Assembly (NCBI GenBank): GCA_029689965.1
Contig: CP121450.1
Coordinates: forward strand, 3,348,001-3,412,000
Origin: Curtobacterium flaccumfaciens
GTDB lineage: Bacteria; Actinomycetota; Actinomycetes; Actinomycetales; Microbacteriaceae
Direction: 5' to 3'
Length of the DNA stretch: 64,000 nucleotides
Position numbers and translations under genes: made by a program. Below, one piece after another: positions 1-9,223 of the stretch (its first letter is position 1; each line of letters starts with the position of its first letter). Below the pieces are notes generated by a model. That model searched no databases, was not told where the DNA came from, and was given only the letters and a program-made list of their open reading frames with translations.

Positions 1-120
1 CTCGCGGCGCGAGGTGTCCAGTGGGGTGCGATCGTCGACCGGGAGCACACGAACGTGGACGGCGCGCTGCGCAGGGTCGCGGACAAGCTGGTGGCAGGCG
101 TCCACTTCGCCGCCGCCTGA
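1..120 (+). CDS. 3' end of an unidentified gene (partial)
   Basis: The first 120 bases read as one open frame ending in TGA, giving the last 39 residues of a protein whose start lies outside the window (it ends RVADKLVAGVHFAAA). Base composition and third-position GC fit coding. I do not recognise the family from so short a tail and assign no function. A strong hairpin about 100 bases downstream would serve as its terminator. Confidence 0.5.
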   Translation, partial: LAARGVQWGAIVDREHTNVDGALRRVADKLVAGVHFAAA

Positions 121-223
121 CGGTCCGGAAGTCGTCCCGACCGGGCCGAGCGCGCCGGTTCCGCGCGTCGACAATGCGCACCCGTCCGCGCATCGCCGGC
201 GCGCACCGTGTCGGCCGAGACGA

Positions 224-271
224 GACGGACGGGAGGCACGGTGCCAGCCGGCACCGTGCCTCCCGTCCGTC
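224..271. repeat. Dispersed GGAGGC-type palindrome, likely bidirectional terminator
   Basis: Two perfect 22-bp arms (224-245 and 250-271) flank the 4-base loop AGCC. It lies between the end of the plus-strand partial gene and the end of the minus-strand sodA, where a shared terminator is expected. The core GGAGGCACGGTGCC recurs in altered form at several other intergenic places in the window. Termination is inferred from position and stem strength; there is no clear U-run. Confidence 0.75.
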
Positions 272-304
272 ACCGGGTCACGATCGTGACCGGCCGAGGG
301 TGCG

Positions 305-920
305 TCAGAGCGTGACGAAGCTTTGCGACTTCGCGTTCGCGAAGCGCTGGGCGACGTTCTCCCAGTCGACGATGTTCCAGACGGCCTTGACGTAGTCCGC
401 CTTGACGTTGAGGTAGTCGAGGTAGAACGCGTGCTCCCACATGTCGAGCATGAAGATCGGCACGAGTCCGAGCGGCACGTTGGCCTGCTGGTCGAAGAAG
501 CTGGAACGTGGTCAGCTTCTGGCCCAGGGTGTCCCACGCGAGGACGGACCAGCCGGACCCCTGGATCCCCGTCGCCACGGCGGTGAACTGCGCCTGGAAC
601 TTCTCGAACGAGCCGAAGAACTCGTCGATCGCGGCGGCGAGCTCGCCCTCCGGGACCTTCGTTTCCGGGCCGAGGTTGGTCCAGAAGATCGAGTGGTTGA
701 CGTGGCCGCCGAGGTTGAACGCGAGGTCCTTCTCGAGCTTGTTGACGTTCGCCAGGTTGCCCGACTCGCGCGCTTCGGCCAGCTGCTCCAGTGCGGTGTT
801 CGCGCCCGTCACGTAGGTCTGGTGGTGCTTGTCGTGGTGCAGCTGCATGATCTTGCCGCTGATGTGCGGCTCGAGGGCGGCGTAGTCGTACGGCAGGTCC
901 GGCAGGGTGTACTCAGCCAT
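305..920 (-). CDS. sodA: Superoxide dismutase, Fe/Mn type (one frameshift)
   Basis: Converts superoxide to hydrogen peroxide and oxygen in the cytoplasm. The protein begins [20 protein letters not shown], has the metal-ligand region [10 protein letters not shown] near residue 30, and the signature [11 protein letters not shown] near residue 160. About 205 residues, normal for the family. The frame breaks near 497-502, between TTFQL and [10 protein letters not shown], and resumes in another frame; the rest is intact, so an indel error is likely. The ATG has an AAAGGA ribosome site about 9 bases upstream. Only 44 bases separate it from the upstream flavin reductase on the same strand, with no terminator between, so the two are probably co-transcribed from the SoxR-type promoter at 1526-1556. 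Confidence 0.93.
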
Positions 921-964
921 GGGCGTTCCTTTCGATCGGTGGTTGGCGGATGGTGCTCCGCGGC

Positions 965-1474
965 TCACGAGAGCCGGGAACGATCGGTGAGGGAGTGGAA
1001 TTCCCGGTTGTGGTAGACGAGCGGCTCGCCTCGTTCCAGGCCGACGACGATGTCGAGGACCTCGGCCACGACGACCGTCGAGGAGCCGATCGGCGTCGTG
1101 GACAGCGGCCGGCAGCGGAGCGCGCTCGCGGCGCTCGGGAGGTAGCGCTCCCCGGTCGGCAGCGTTCCCCAGATCGGGTCGTCGGCCGCCGGACTGCCGG
1201 TCGCGGCGAACCGCCTGGCGAGCGCGACACCGAGGGAGTCGACCAGGTGCACGACGAACACCGGCGCACCGAGGACGACACCGGCAGATCCGGAGTTGGT
1301 GGACAGCGAGAAGACGAGCACGGGCGGGTCGATCGCGACACTGGCCACGCTCGACGCCGTGAGACCGGTCGGCCCGTCCGGCCCCTCGGCCGTGATCACG
1401 GCCACACCGGCCGGGTGACCGCGGAAGGCGGCCTTGTACGCGTCCGCGATGGTCGCCGGTGATTCGTCGGGCAT
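965..1474 (-). CDS. Flavin reductase family protein
   Basis: A 169-residue intact protein of the flavin reductase-like (HpaC/FMN-binding split barrel) family. Such enzymes reduce FMN or FAD with NAD(P)H, often to supply a monooxygenase. Typical family segments are [20 protein letters not shown] near residue 45 and the C-terminal YHNREFHSL. The chosen ATG has a GAAGGA ribosome site about 10 bases upstream. An in-frame extension upstream would run into the promoter, so I reject it. It is the first gene after a 19-bp-spacer promoter carrying a SoxR-like dyad, and sodA follows it. The substrate partner is unknown. Confidence 0.85.
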   Translation of the reverse strand: MPDESPATIADAYKAAFRGHPAGVAVITAEGPDGPTGLTASSVASVAIDPPVLVFSLSTNSGSAGVVLGAPVFVVHLVDSLGVALARRFAATGSPAADDPIWGTLPTGERYLPSAASALRCRPLSTTPIGSSTVVVAEVLDIVVGLERGEPLVYHNREFHSLTDRSRLS

Positions 1475-1525
1475 GGAGTCGTGGTCCTTCGGGTGGGGAG
1501 GGCCGCAGCTCCGCGGCCATGTCCC

Positions 1526-1556
1526 AACGTATGACCTCAACCATGGTTGAGGTCAA
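1526..1556 (-). promoter_or_regulatory. SoxR/MerR-type promoter and operator
   Basis: A perfect 24-bp palindrome covers 1532-1555. Its core, CCTCAACCATGGTTGAGG (1535-1552), has the CCTCAA-N6-TTGAGG form of the E. coli SoxR box. On the minus strand a -35 TTGACC (1551-1556) and a -10 TACGTT (1526-1531) lie 19 bp apart, the over-long spacing used by MerR-family activators. The start of the flavin reductase is about 50 bases downstream. No soxR gene is in the window; the regulator is inferred. Confidence 0.85.
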
Positions 1557-1640
1557 CGATTCCCAGGTTCAGCCGATTCCGGGCGCGCCGTGTGACTCCG
1601 CGTGACGCCGGCTGAGCGCTCGCTGGGCCAGCTTGGCCGC

Positions 1641-1738
1641 ACGGTGCGAGGCTCCCCGAGGACGGTGCGAGCTTCCGGACAGTGTGCGAGGGCGCGAGGC
1701 CCGCACCGTACTCGGAACCTCGCACACTGCCGGACAGG
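1641..1738. repeat. Intergenic inverted repeats between efflux gene and flavin reductase
   Basis: AGTGTGCGAGG at 1681-1691 is matched by its reverse complement at 1718-1728. The related pieces ACGGTGCGAG (1641-1650) and GCACCGT (1703-1709) give an outer pairing. It follows the stop of the minus-strand efflux gene and probably forms its terminator. It shares CCGGACA with the hairpin at 11060-11121. Confidence 0.5.
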
Positions 1739-1754
1739 GTGGCGCACGAGCGCG

Positions 1755-3277
1755 TCAGCGCCGCTTGAGCATGACGACGGCACCGACCGCGGCGACGACC
1801 ATGAGGAGCGCAGCGACCCCCGCGGTGACCGTGACGCCCGAGTCGAACGCCGAGCGTGCCGACTCCAGGAGCGCCTGCCCCGCGGAGCCGCCGAGCTCGG
1901 TCGCGGCGGACACCGCGCCGCCGAGCGTCTCCTGGGCGGCGGTGTGCGCCGATGAGGACAGCCCGTCCGGCACCACGACGTGCGCCCGGTACGCGGTGGC
2001 GAGGATCGTCCCCAGCACCGCCGTGCCGAGGACGGCGCCGATCTCGTACGCGGTCTCGGACACCGCCGATGCCGCACCGGCCTTGTCCGCCGGTGCCGTC
2101 GAGATGATGAGGTCGTTCGTGACGGTCTCGGACGCCCCGATCCCGATGCCGAGCAGTACGAACGCGAACGCCAACGCCACGATCGAGGCGTGGTGCCGAG
2201 CACCGACACCATCGCGTACGCGGCGGCCGAGAACAGCAGCGACACGGCCACGACCCAGCGCGGCGCGACCCGGGCGACGACGGGCACGACGACGAGCCCC
2301 GCCACGATCGTGAGCACCGACCCGGGGATGAGCACGACGCCCGAGGTGAAGGGGTCCAGCCCGGCCACGAGCTGCAGGTGCTGGGCGATGAAGAACAGGA
2401 ACCCGGTGAGGGAGAACATCGCCGCCATGTTCATCAGCACGCTGCCGGTGAACGCCGTGCTCCGGAACAGCCGGAGGTCGAGCATCGGGGTCCGCGAGCG
2501 GAGCTGCCGGCGGACGAACGCGATCCCGCAGAGCACCCCGACGGCGAGCATCGCGACCGCGAAGCCCCGTTCCTCCGGGTGTACGACGGACTTGATCGCC
2601 CAGGCGGTCGGGGCGAGGGCACCGAGCGACAGGAACATGCTCGGCACGTCGACCGGTCCCGGGTTCGGGTCGCGGGACTCCGGCACGCAGAACGGCACGC
2701 CGATCAGCATGAGCACGAGGATCGGGACGGCGACGAGGAAGACGGCGCCCCAGTGGAAGTGCGCGAGCAGGACGCCACCGACGAGCGGGCCGAGGGCGTT
2801 GCCGGCCGCGAACATCGTCGACCAGACGGCGAGCGCCATCCGCCGCTCCCCCGCCTCGACGAAGACGTTGCGGATGATCGACAGGGTCGCCGGCATGAGC
2901 ATGGCGCCGAAGACGCCCATCACGACGCGGGCCGCGACGAGCATCCAGGCGTCGGTCGCGAACGCCGCCGCGACGGAGAAGACCGCGAATCCGGTGGCGC
3001 CGATCACGAGGATCCGCCGCCGGCCGATCCGGTCGCCGATGCTCCCCATCACCACGAGGAGTCCGGCGAGGACGAGCGGGTACGCGTCGACGATCCAGAG
3101 CTGCGTCGTGGCATCGGGGTCGAGCGCGCGCGAGATGGACGGCAGCGCGAAGCTCAGCACCGTGTTGTCGACCGAGATGAGCAGGACGGGGAGCATGAGC
3201 ACGGCGAGCGTGGCGAACCGTCGGGCGCGGCTGCCGGCGACGGCGGTGGCGACGGGGCTGGTGAGCAGTGCGGACAC
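1755..3277 (-). CDS. MFS drug:proton antiporter, DHA2 (14-TM) family (one frameshift)
   Basis: About 507 residues after repair, the usual length for EmrB/QacA-type 14-helix exporters in the cytoplasmic membrane. The first helix holds LLISVDNTVLSFALPSISRAL (motif D1) and the loop after helix 2 has GSIGDRIGRRRIL (motif A); many further hydrophobic segments follow. The frame breaks near 2193 (after SVLGTT) and resumes at SIVALAFAFVLLG. The start is taken as GTG 3277 with GGAG upstream; an earlier ATG would lie inside the promoter. The promoter contains a palindrome typical of a TetR-type repressor, but no regulator gene is adjacent. The substrate cannot be predicted. Confidence 0.85.
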
Positions 3278-3385
3278 GGGGACTCCGGGAGGACATCCCG
3301 CCGGACCAGGTCGACGGCGGATCGGTGGGGACAGAGCGGACCGGACGGGACGCGGTGTGGACACGCGCCTCGTCGGGACTCCGTT

Positions 3386-3423
3386 AGTATACCGTCTGGA
3401 CGGTGTTGGTTGCAAATGCAACC
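3386..3423 (-). promoter_or_regulatory. Promoter with repressor-type operators for the efflux gene
   Basis: On the minus strand -10 TATACT (3386-3391) lies 18 bp from -35 TTGCAA (within 3410-3415). The spacer contains the dyad ACCGTC-TG-GACGGT (3391-3404). A second dyad, GGTTGCA-AA-TGCAACC (3408-3423), covers the -35. A partial third copy of the first half-site, ACCGTCTGG, lies at 3429-3437. A bound protein would block polymerase, which suggests TetR- or MarR-type repression. The regulator is not in the window. Confidence 0.65.
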
Positions 3424-3427
3424 AGAA

Positions 3428-3475
3428 GACCGTCTGGAGGCACGCTGCGGGCCCGCACCGCGCCTCCAGGCCGTC
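3428..3475. repeat. Dispersed GGAGGC-type palindrome (imperfect copy)
   Basis: CTGGAGGC (3434-3441) and GCCTCCAG (3462-3469) form the outer stem, with TGCGGGCCCGCA (3446-3457) as an inner palindrome. Same family as 224-271 and 13632-13675. It sits between the efflux promoter and the end of the LacI gene. The remaining bases to 3570 show nothing else I can identify. Confidence 0.7.
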
Positions 3476-3570
3476 AGGTGGTTCCCCTCAGGGCGCGCCG
3501 CCGTCGCCGTGTCGACTCGCGCGTCCGCATGCGGCTCGAGACGCCCGCGCGTCCGCAGGCGTCGTGGGCC

Positions 3571-4613
3571 CTAGGCCGACTCGCGCAGGAGCAGGCGGTG
3601 GCGCACCGTGCGCTGCACCGCTGCCCCTGCCTCGGGAGTTCGCCCGCGAGCATGCCGAGGGCGAGGTCGAGCGCCTCGCGCGCGACGGCGTCGAGGTCCA
3701 TCGCGAGCGTCGACAGGGTCGGCGAGACGAGCGCGCCGAGCGGCAGCCCGTCCACCCCGACGACGCGGACGTCACCGGGGACGTCCACCCCGGCGCGACG
3801 GCACGCCTGCAGCACACCGAGCGCCATCACGTCGTTGAACGCCAGGATCGCGTCGAGCCGACGCTTCCGCGCCAGGATGCGCGTCGTCTCCTCCGCGCCG
3901 CACTCGGCGGTGCCGTGCGCGCCGTGCACGAGCTCCGGCAGGTACCCGCGGCGCCGGAGCGCGTCCAGCATGAGCACCCCGCGGACGCTCGTGGCGTCCG
4001 GCGAGGAGTTGTCGAGCACCACCGGGTGCCGCACCCCGGTCGCGACGAGGTGGTCGGCGAGGACCTCGATCGCCTCCGCGGGGTCGATCCAGACCGCCGC
4101 GGTCGTCGGCTCCGAGTAGGGATCGAGCTCGACCATCGGCACCGTGCCGAGGAGCTCGTTCCACCGTTCCCGGCGTGCGCCGAGGTACCCGATGACCACG
4201 TCGGTCTGCGCACCGAGCGCCTGCACCATCCGGTCCGCGTCGCTCGCCAGGTCGACGTCGGCGAGCATGACGTTCCACCCCTGCTCGGCAGCGAGCCGGA
4301 AGACGGCGGACGCGAGCTGCGGCGTGTACGGGTTGCGGAGGTCGTTGACGACGAGCCCGAGCTGGTGATCGCCCCCGGTGACGAGCCCGCGGCCGAAGCG
4401 CGACGGGCGGTAGTCGAGTCGCTCGGCCTCGGCGAGGACGCGCTGCTTCGTCGCCGCGCTGATGCCCGACATGCCGTTCATGGCACGCGTGACGGTCTGC
4501 CGGGACACCCCGGCGGCCGCTGCGACGTCGAGGATCGTCGCCCGGCCGCCGGGGGCGCCGCTCGCGGGGAGCGGGTCCGGGGGCTGCGGCGTCAGTCGCG
4601 GAGGTCCAGCCAT
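3571..4613 (-). CDS. LacI-family transcriptional regulator (one frameshift)
   Basis: About 347 residues. An N-terminal LacI helix-turn-helix at residues 27-75 (ATILDVAAAAGVSRQTVTRA) is followed by a periplasmic-binding-protein-like effector domain (LGLVVNDLRNPYTPQLASAV; DAILAFNDVMALGVLQACR). The frame breaks near 3630; the natural end is probably VRHRLLLRESA and a TAG at 3571. The ATG overlaps the end of the aldo/keto reductase by 22 bases, so it is the last gene of the oxidoreductase operon. It is the obvious candidate for the two LacI-type operators at 6667-6680 and 6771-6784, controlling both this operon and the divergent importer. The effector sugar is unknown. Confidence 0.88.
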
Positions 4614-5504
4614 GCCACCTGTTCGGGAGTGAGGTCGACGGAGAGACCCGTCATTGAGGAACGGGCTTCCGCGATCGTACGCGGTCCGAAGAGCGGGAAG
4701 GTCGGGAACGGCTGGTTCAGCACGTACGCGAGGGCGATCGCCGTCGCGGGAACGCCGAACCGCTCGCCGAGCTCCGACGCGCGACGGAGCCGTTCGAAGT
4801 TCTCGTCGCTGTAGTAGCAGCGGACGAGTTCGGCGTCGCTGGTGTCCCCGGCTTCGCGCGTCCCGTGAAGAACCCGCGGGCCTGCGAGGACCACGGCAGC
4901 AGCGGGACCTGGCGTTCCTCGAGCCACCGCTTCGACGCGGCGTCGGTGGCGTGCCGGCAGCCGGCCCACGGGACGTCGTACGCCTCGGCGAGGCCGAAGT
5001 GGTTGCTGAGGACCTCGAACTCGTGCCGACCGTTGGCACGGGCGTACTCGTTCGCCTCGTCGAAGCGGGCGGTGCTCCAGTTCGACCCGCCGTACACGCG
5101 GATGCGGCCGGCGCGCCGGTGCTCGTCGAGCACGTCGACGAACTCCCCACGGGGATGTCCTCGTTGTCGCGGTGCATCATGTAGATGTCCGCGTAGTCGG
5201 TGCCCTGCCGTTCGAGGCTCTCGAGCAGCTGGCGGCTGAGGGACTCCGGGTCGCAGAACGGCGTGTGCGCCCCCTTCGTGATGACGACCACGTCCTCGCG
5301 GACGCCGCGGTTCTGGATCCACCTGCCGAGTCGGCCCTCGAGCACGCCCCCGCCGTAGATGTAGCCGGTGTCGAAGACGTTGCCGCCCTGCTCGACGAAC
5401 AGGTCGAAGATCGCGCTGGCGTGCGCGAGGTCCGGCTGGTTGTCGACGCCCATCACCAGGCGCGACATCCGCTTGCCGACGCCGTCGATCTCGCCGTACC
5501 GCAT
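4592..5504 (-). CDS. Aldo/keto reductase (two frameshifts)
   Basis: About 303 residues after repair. The TIM-barrel catalytic set is visible: Asp and Tyr in FDTGYIYGG, Lys in VITKGAH, His in YMMHRDN. The C-terminal half carries GGSNWST and ALAYVLNQPFPTFPLFG. Frame breaks lie near 5148 and 4858. It starts MRYGEIDGVGKRMSRLVMG, whose ATG is 26 bases below the last credible Gfo/Idh codon. The two proteins could be a single fusion if one more base is missing near 5525. With the upstream Gfo/Idh enzyme it probably oxidises or reduces a sugar brought in by the divergent importer. Confidence 0.82.
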
Positions 5505-6649
5505 CGGCACGTCCGCCCGCTCGGGTCGTTGGCGGCGACGGTGAGCGGTCGGCCGCTGACCGTGGGGATGTCGGCGGTCTCGGCCTCGAACGGGAACCGG
5601 AGGCCGACCGCAGCGCGCCAGCGGTCCAGCGTGCGGGCGGTGGCGAGCGACTCGTCGAGGGTGGACTCGGGCGCGTCGACGCGCCCGGCGGCCAGCGCGG
5701 CGGTGGTCGCGTCGGCTTCGCGGGCGTAGGGGTGCCCGCCCGCGAACGAGAGCGTGCGCGGTTCCTCGTCGACGGTGCGCACCTCGATCGTCGGGTCGTC
5801 GCCCAGGGTCCACGGGTCGGTGAGCGTGATCCTCCCGGTCGTGCCGTACACGACAAGAGCGTTGTCATCCTGCACGCGGACGCCGGTGCGGAGGTTCGCC
5901 GTGATGCCGTCCCTGTAGGTCAGCTCGGCCACGGTCCACTCGTCGACACCCGTCGGACCGAGGGTCCCGACGGCGGAGAGCTCGGTCGGCTCGGCCACGG
6001 CCACGCCCGTCGCGGCTTGCACGATCGCGGCCGCCATGGTCACCGGGTAGCCGCCGACGTCGAGGATGCCGCCGCCCGCGGTGTCGACGTCGAACAGGCG
6101 CCCGCTCCGTGCGCCGGCACGGAACGAGAACGAGGCGTCGATGTGCGTCACGTTGCCGATCGCACCCTGGCGGACGAGGTCGAGCAGGGCCGCGGTCTGC
6201 GGGTGGAAGCGGTACATGTACGCCTCGACGAGGGGCAGACCGGCCTGACGTGCGACGTCGGCGAGCGCCATCGAGGTGCCGTGGTTCGGCGACAGCGGCT
6301 TCTCGCACAGCACGGCCTTGCCGGCCTCGAGCGCGGCGAGGACGAGCGCGGCGTGACCGGTGTGCACCGTCGAGACGTAGACGGCGTCGACGCGCGGGTC
6401 GGCGAGCACCTCGTCGTAGGACAGCGCGGCGACGTCGGCGAACCCGTGTTCGGCGGCCTCGGCGGCGAAGGCCCGAGCCCGCTCCGCCGAGGAGCTCCCG
6501 GCGGCGACGAGCACGGCGCCGACATCGCTGGCCGGCAGCTGGGACAGGAAGCGACGGGCGATCCCGCCGGGTCCGAGCACGGCCCATCCGGGGGCGTCGT
6601 GCCGTCCGGTCGTGGTGCTGCTGGCGGTGGTCGCGGTCTGCGCTGACAT
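5453..6649 (-). CDS. Gfo/Idh/MocA family oxidoreductase
   Basis: NAD(P)-dependent sugar or polyol dehydrogenase family. The N-terminal Rossmann domain begins WAVLGPGGIARRFLSQL near residue 25; the family EKP motif is in AVLCEKPLSPNH near residue 118. A C-terminal Gfo/Idh domain with SFSFRAGARSGRLFD follows. As read it has 398 residues and ends at TGA 5453, about 50 bases inside the next gene. Recognisable sequence stops near 5530 (RPLTVAANDP), so the end is uncertain. ATG 6649 is preceded by a TTGAAC-N17-TACGGT promoter and a LacI-type operator. Confidence 0.85.
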   Translation of the reverse strand: MSAQTATTASSTTTGRHDAPGWAVLGPGGIARRFLSQLPASDVGAVLVAAGSSSAERARAFAAEAAEHGFADVAALSYDEVLADPRVDAVYVSTVHTGHAALVLAALEAGKAVLCEKPLSPNHGTSMALADVARQAGLPLVEAYMYRFHPQTAALLDLVRQGAIGNVTHIDASFSFRAGARSGRLFDVDTAGGGILDVGGYPVTMAAAIVQAATGVAVAEPTELSAVGTLGPTGVDEWTVAELTYRDGITANLRTGVRVQDDNALVVYGTTGRITLTDPWTLGDDPTIEVRTVDEEPRTLSFAGGHPYAREADATTAALAAGRVDAPESTLDESLATARTLDRWRAAVGLRFPFEAETADIPTVSGRPLTVAANDPSGRTCRCGTARSTASASGCRAW

Positions 6650-6666
6650 GCGGATCCCTATCGTGT

Positions 6667-6718
6667 CGTGAACCTTCACGGTCGACACGACCGTACTGCT
6701 CTGATGCAGCCAGTTCAA
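6667..6718 (-). promoter_or_regulatory. Promoter and LacI-type operator, oxidoreductase operon
   Basis: Minus-strand -35 TTGAAC (6713-6718) and -10 TACGGT (6690-6695) lie 17 bp apart. Just downstream of the expected start is the dyad CGTGAA-CC-TTCACG (6667-6680), followed by GGTCG. The same dyad with GGTCG recurs at 6771-6784 before the importer, so one LacI-family protein probably represses both directions. Confidence 0.75.
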
Positions 6719-6730
6719 GGATCACGATGC

Positions 6731-6784
6731 TTGACACGGCGTGTCGGTCGGAGCACGCTCTGAGCCACTTCGTGAGCGTTCACG
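6731..6784 (+). promoter_or_regulatory. Promoter and LacI-type operator, sugar importer
   Basis: Plus-strand -35 TTGACA (6731-6736), a 17-bp gap and a weak -10 CACGCT (6754-6759). The dyad CGTGAG-CG-TTCACG (6771-6784) sits just after the expected start point, a repressing position. It has the TGA-CG-TCA form usual for LacI-family operators. Confidence 0.7.
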
Positions 6785-6875
6785 GTCGAGCGCTCGGAGT
6801 GGTACGGACGCCGCCCAGGGCGGTGCTCCGGGCCGCACGAAGGTTCCGCGTCTCAACGACGAGAGCAGGTACTCC

Positions 6876-8184
6876 GTGACAGCAGCACCATCGATCAGTC
6901 TCAGCCGGCGGGGGTTCCTCGCCGGCGCGGGCGCCCTCGGCGCCCTCGCCTCCACGGCGCTCCTCGCCGGGTGTTCCACCGGCACCGCCATCTCCAAGGA
7001 CCCGACGAGTTGGTCCTCTGGTACTGGAACCGGTCCCTCGATCCGAAGTTCCTGAAGCAGGCCGCCGGCGGGATCAGCGGGCACGAGCCCAAACGGCTGC
7101 GGCCCGACCTCATCGGCGGGGCATCCTACGACACGAAGTTCCGCACGGCGCTCGCGGGCAACGCGTTCATCCCCGACGTGCTCATGGTGAACTCGAACTG
7201 CTGGCTGTACTTCCCCGACGAGGACCTCTTCACGGACTTCGACGACCACGGCGGCGCCGCGAAGAAGAACGAGTACTACGACTGGAAGCTCGCACTCGGG
7301 CGGACGCCGAACGGCCGGCAGTGCTTCTGGCCCGTCGACACCGGCCCGACCGGGTTCTTCTACCGCCAGGACGTCCTCGCGAAGGCGGGGCTGCCGACGG
7401 ACCCAGAGGAGGTCTCCGGGGCGATCACGTCCTGGGACGACTTCCGGTCGTTCGGCGCGAAGATCCGCAAGGGCGCCGGGTCGGCGACCGTCATCACCGC
7501 GAACCAGCTTTTCACCCAGTACATCGCCGCCAGCCCGACACGGTACTTCGACCGCGACGACCAGCCCGTCTTCGAACAGGGCGACAGCTCCGTGCGACAG
7601 GCATGGGAGAACGCGGTCGCCTGCATCCGATCCGGACTGACCGGCAACCTGCAGTCCGGCACGGACCAGAACGCCGGATGGGTGTCCGGTCGCGTCGCGG
7701 GGCAGATCGAGGGGGCCTGGTGGACGCAGGTCATCCACGACACCGCCCCCGCGGCGGCCGGGAAGTGGCGGATCGCGCGGCAGCCCGAGCGCCCCGGCAA
7801 CAGCGGCGGCTCGTTCCTGGCCGTCCCGAAGACGTCGAAGGACCCCGCTGCCGCGACGGCGTTCGCGCAGTGGATCACGTCGCCCGAGGTGCAGTCGCAC
7901 ACGTACAACGACATCCAGCTGTTCCCGTCCACCCCGGCGTCGTTCGGCAACGGCCTGATGCGGAACCCGGGGAACTACTTCGGCGACCAGGATCCGCTCG
8001 GGTTCTTCAACGCGTCCGCCATGGACGTCCCGGTCACCTACATCTCGAACTCCGAGCGGTTCATCGGCGCCTTCACGACGGAGATCACCAACGTCGAGGC
8101 AGCGGGGAAGGACCCGACCGCGCCTGGCGGGACGCCGTCGACCAGACGAACCGGGTCCTCGACAAGCGAGGGGTCCGGGCATGA
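6876..8184 (+). CDS. ABC transporter sugar-binding lipoprotein, Tat-exported (two frameshifts)
   Basis: Extracellular solute-binding protein, about 436 residues, of the family-1 sugar binders. The N-terminus has a twin-arginine signal (SLSRRGFLAGAGALGALAST) ending in the lipobox LLAGC, so it is a Tat-exported lipoprotein on the outer face of the membrane. Binding-domain segments such as GRQCFWPVDTGPTGFFYRQD and VAGQIEGAWWTQ follow. The frame breaks near 7005 and 8126. I chose GTG 6876 because it gives the shortest signal peptide; upstream codons precede the operator. It overlaps the first permease by 4 bases (ATGA). Substrate unknown, probably a mono- or oligosaccharide. Confidence 0.87.
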
Positions 8185-9223
8185 GCACGAAGCAGGCACC
8201 CCCGACGACGAGCATCCCCGCCGTGGTCGGCACCCCCACGTCGTCCATCACGGCGGCAGCGACCGGCAGACGCTTCGGCCTCCGACGCTTCTGGCCCCAG
8301 TACGTCGCGATCGCGCCGTTCTACGTGCTCTTCCTCGTGTTCGGGCTGTTCCCCATCGTGTTCTCGATCGTCCTGTCCTTCACGGACTGGGACGGCATCG
8401 GCTCCCCGCGTTCGTCGGCCTCGCGCAGTACCAGTACCTGCTCGGCGACCCGCGGTTCTGGAACGCCGTCGCGAACACGTTCCTCATCTGGATCATGTCC
8501 ACGATCCCGATGCTGTTCCTGGCGCTCGTGCTCGCGTTCCTCCTGCACGGCAACATCCGTGGGAAGGGCTTCTACCGGGTGGCGTTCTTCATCCCGAACG
8601 TCACGAGCATGGTGGCGATGGCCATCGTCTTCGGGTCGGTGTTCTCCGACGGCTTCGGCCTGGTGAACGCGGCGATGCGCGCGCTCGGGGCCGATCCCGT
8701 CGGGTGGCTCTCGTCCTACTGGGGCATCAAGGTCACGATCTCGGTGATGGTGATCTGGCGATGGACCGGGTACAACGCGATCATCTACCTCGCGGGCCTG
8801 CAGTCGATCTCCACCGAGCTGTACGATGCCGCGAAGGTGGACGGCGCGAACACGTGGCAGATCTTCTCGCGCATCACGGTGCCCCTCCTCCGGCCGGTGA
8901 TCCTGTTCACCGTCATCACGTCCACGATCGGCGGACTCGGACTCTTCACCGAGCCGCAGATCCTGTTCAACGGCCAGGCCGTCGGCGGTCCGGACGAGGC
9001 CGGCATGACGATCGTGCTCTACCAGTACGAGCAGGCGTTCAACCAGTTCGACTTCGGGTACGGGTCGGCGATCGCCTGGGTGCTGTTCATCTTCTCGGTG
9101 GTCTTCGCGATCATCAACTGGCGTCTGCTCAGCGAACGCGACGGCCTGAGGACCCCGAGACGGCTGCGCACCCCGCGCGCCGCCCGCACGACCCGTACGA
9201 GCGCGAAGGGGGTCGACGCATGA
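8181..9223 (+). CDS. Sugar ABC transporter permease, MalF/MsmF type (one frameshift)
   Basis: Integral membrane permease of about 347 residues with six predicted helices; the first is YVAIAPFYVLFLVFGLFP. The cytoplasmic EAA loop that docks the ATPase is near residue 220 (DAAKVDGANTWQIFSRITVP). The frame breaks near 8403, after DWDGIG, and resumes at FVGLAQYQYLLGD. It overlaps the binding-protein gene and the next permease by 4 bases each, so all three are translationally coupled. No ATPase gene is adjacent; as in Streptomyces, a shared MsiK-type ATPase encoded elsewhere is the likely energiser. Confidence 0.87.

Noticed and set aside
1980..4814. Long plus-strand open frame of more than 900 codons
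   Set aside because: It is antisense to clear efflux, LacI and aldo/keto reductase genes, is rich in Arg and low-complexity sequence, and arises from high GC.
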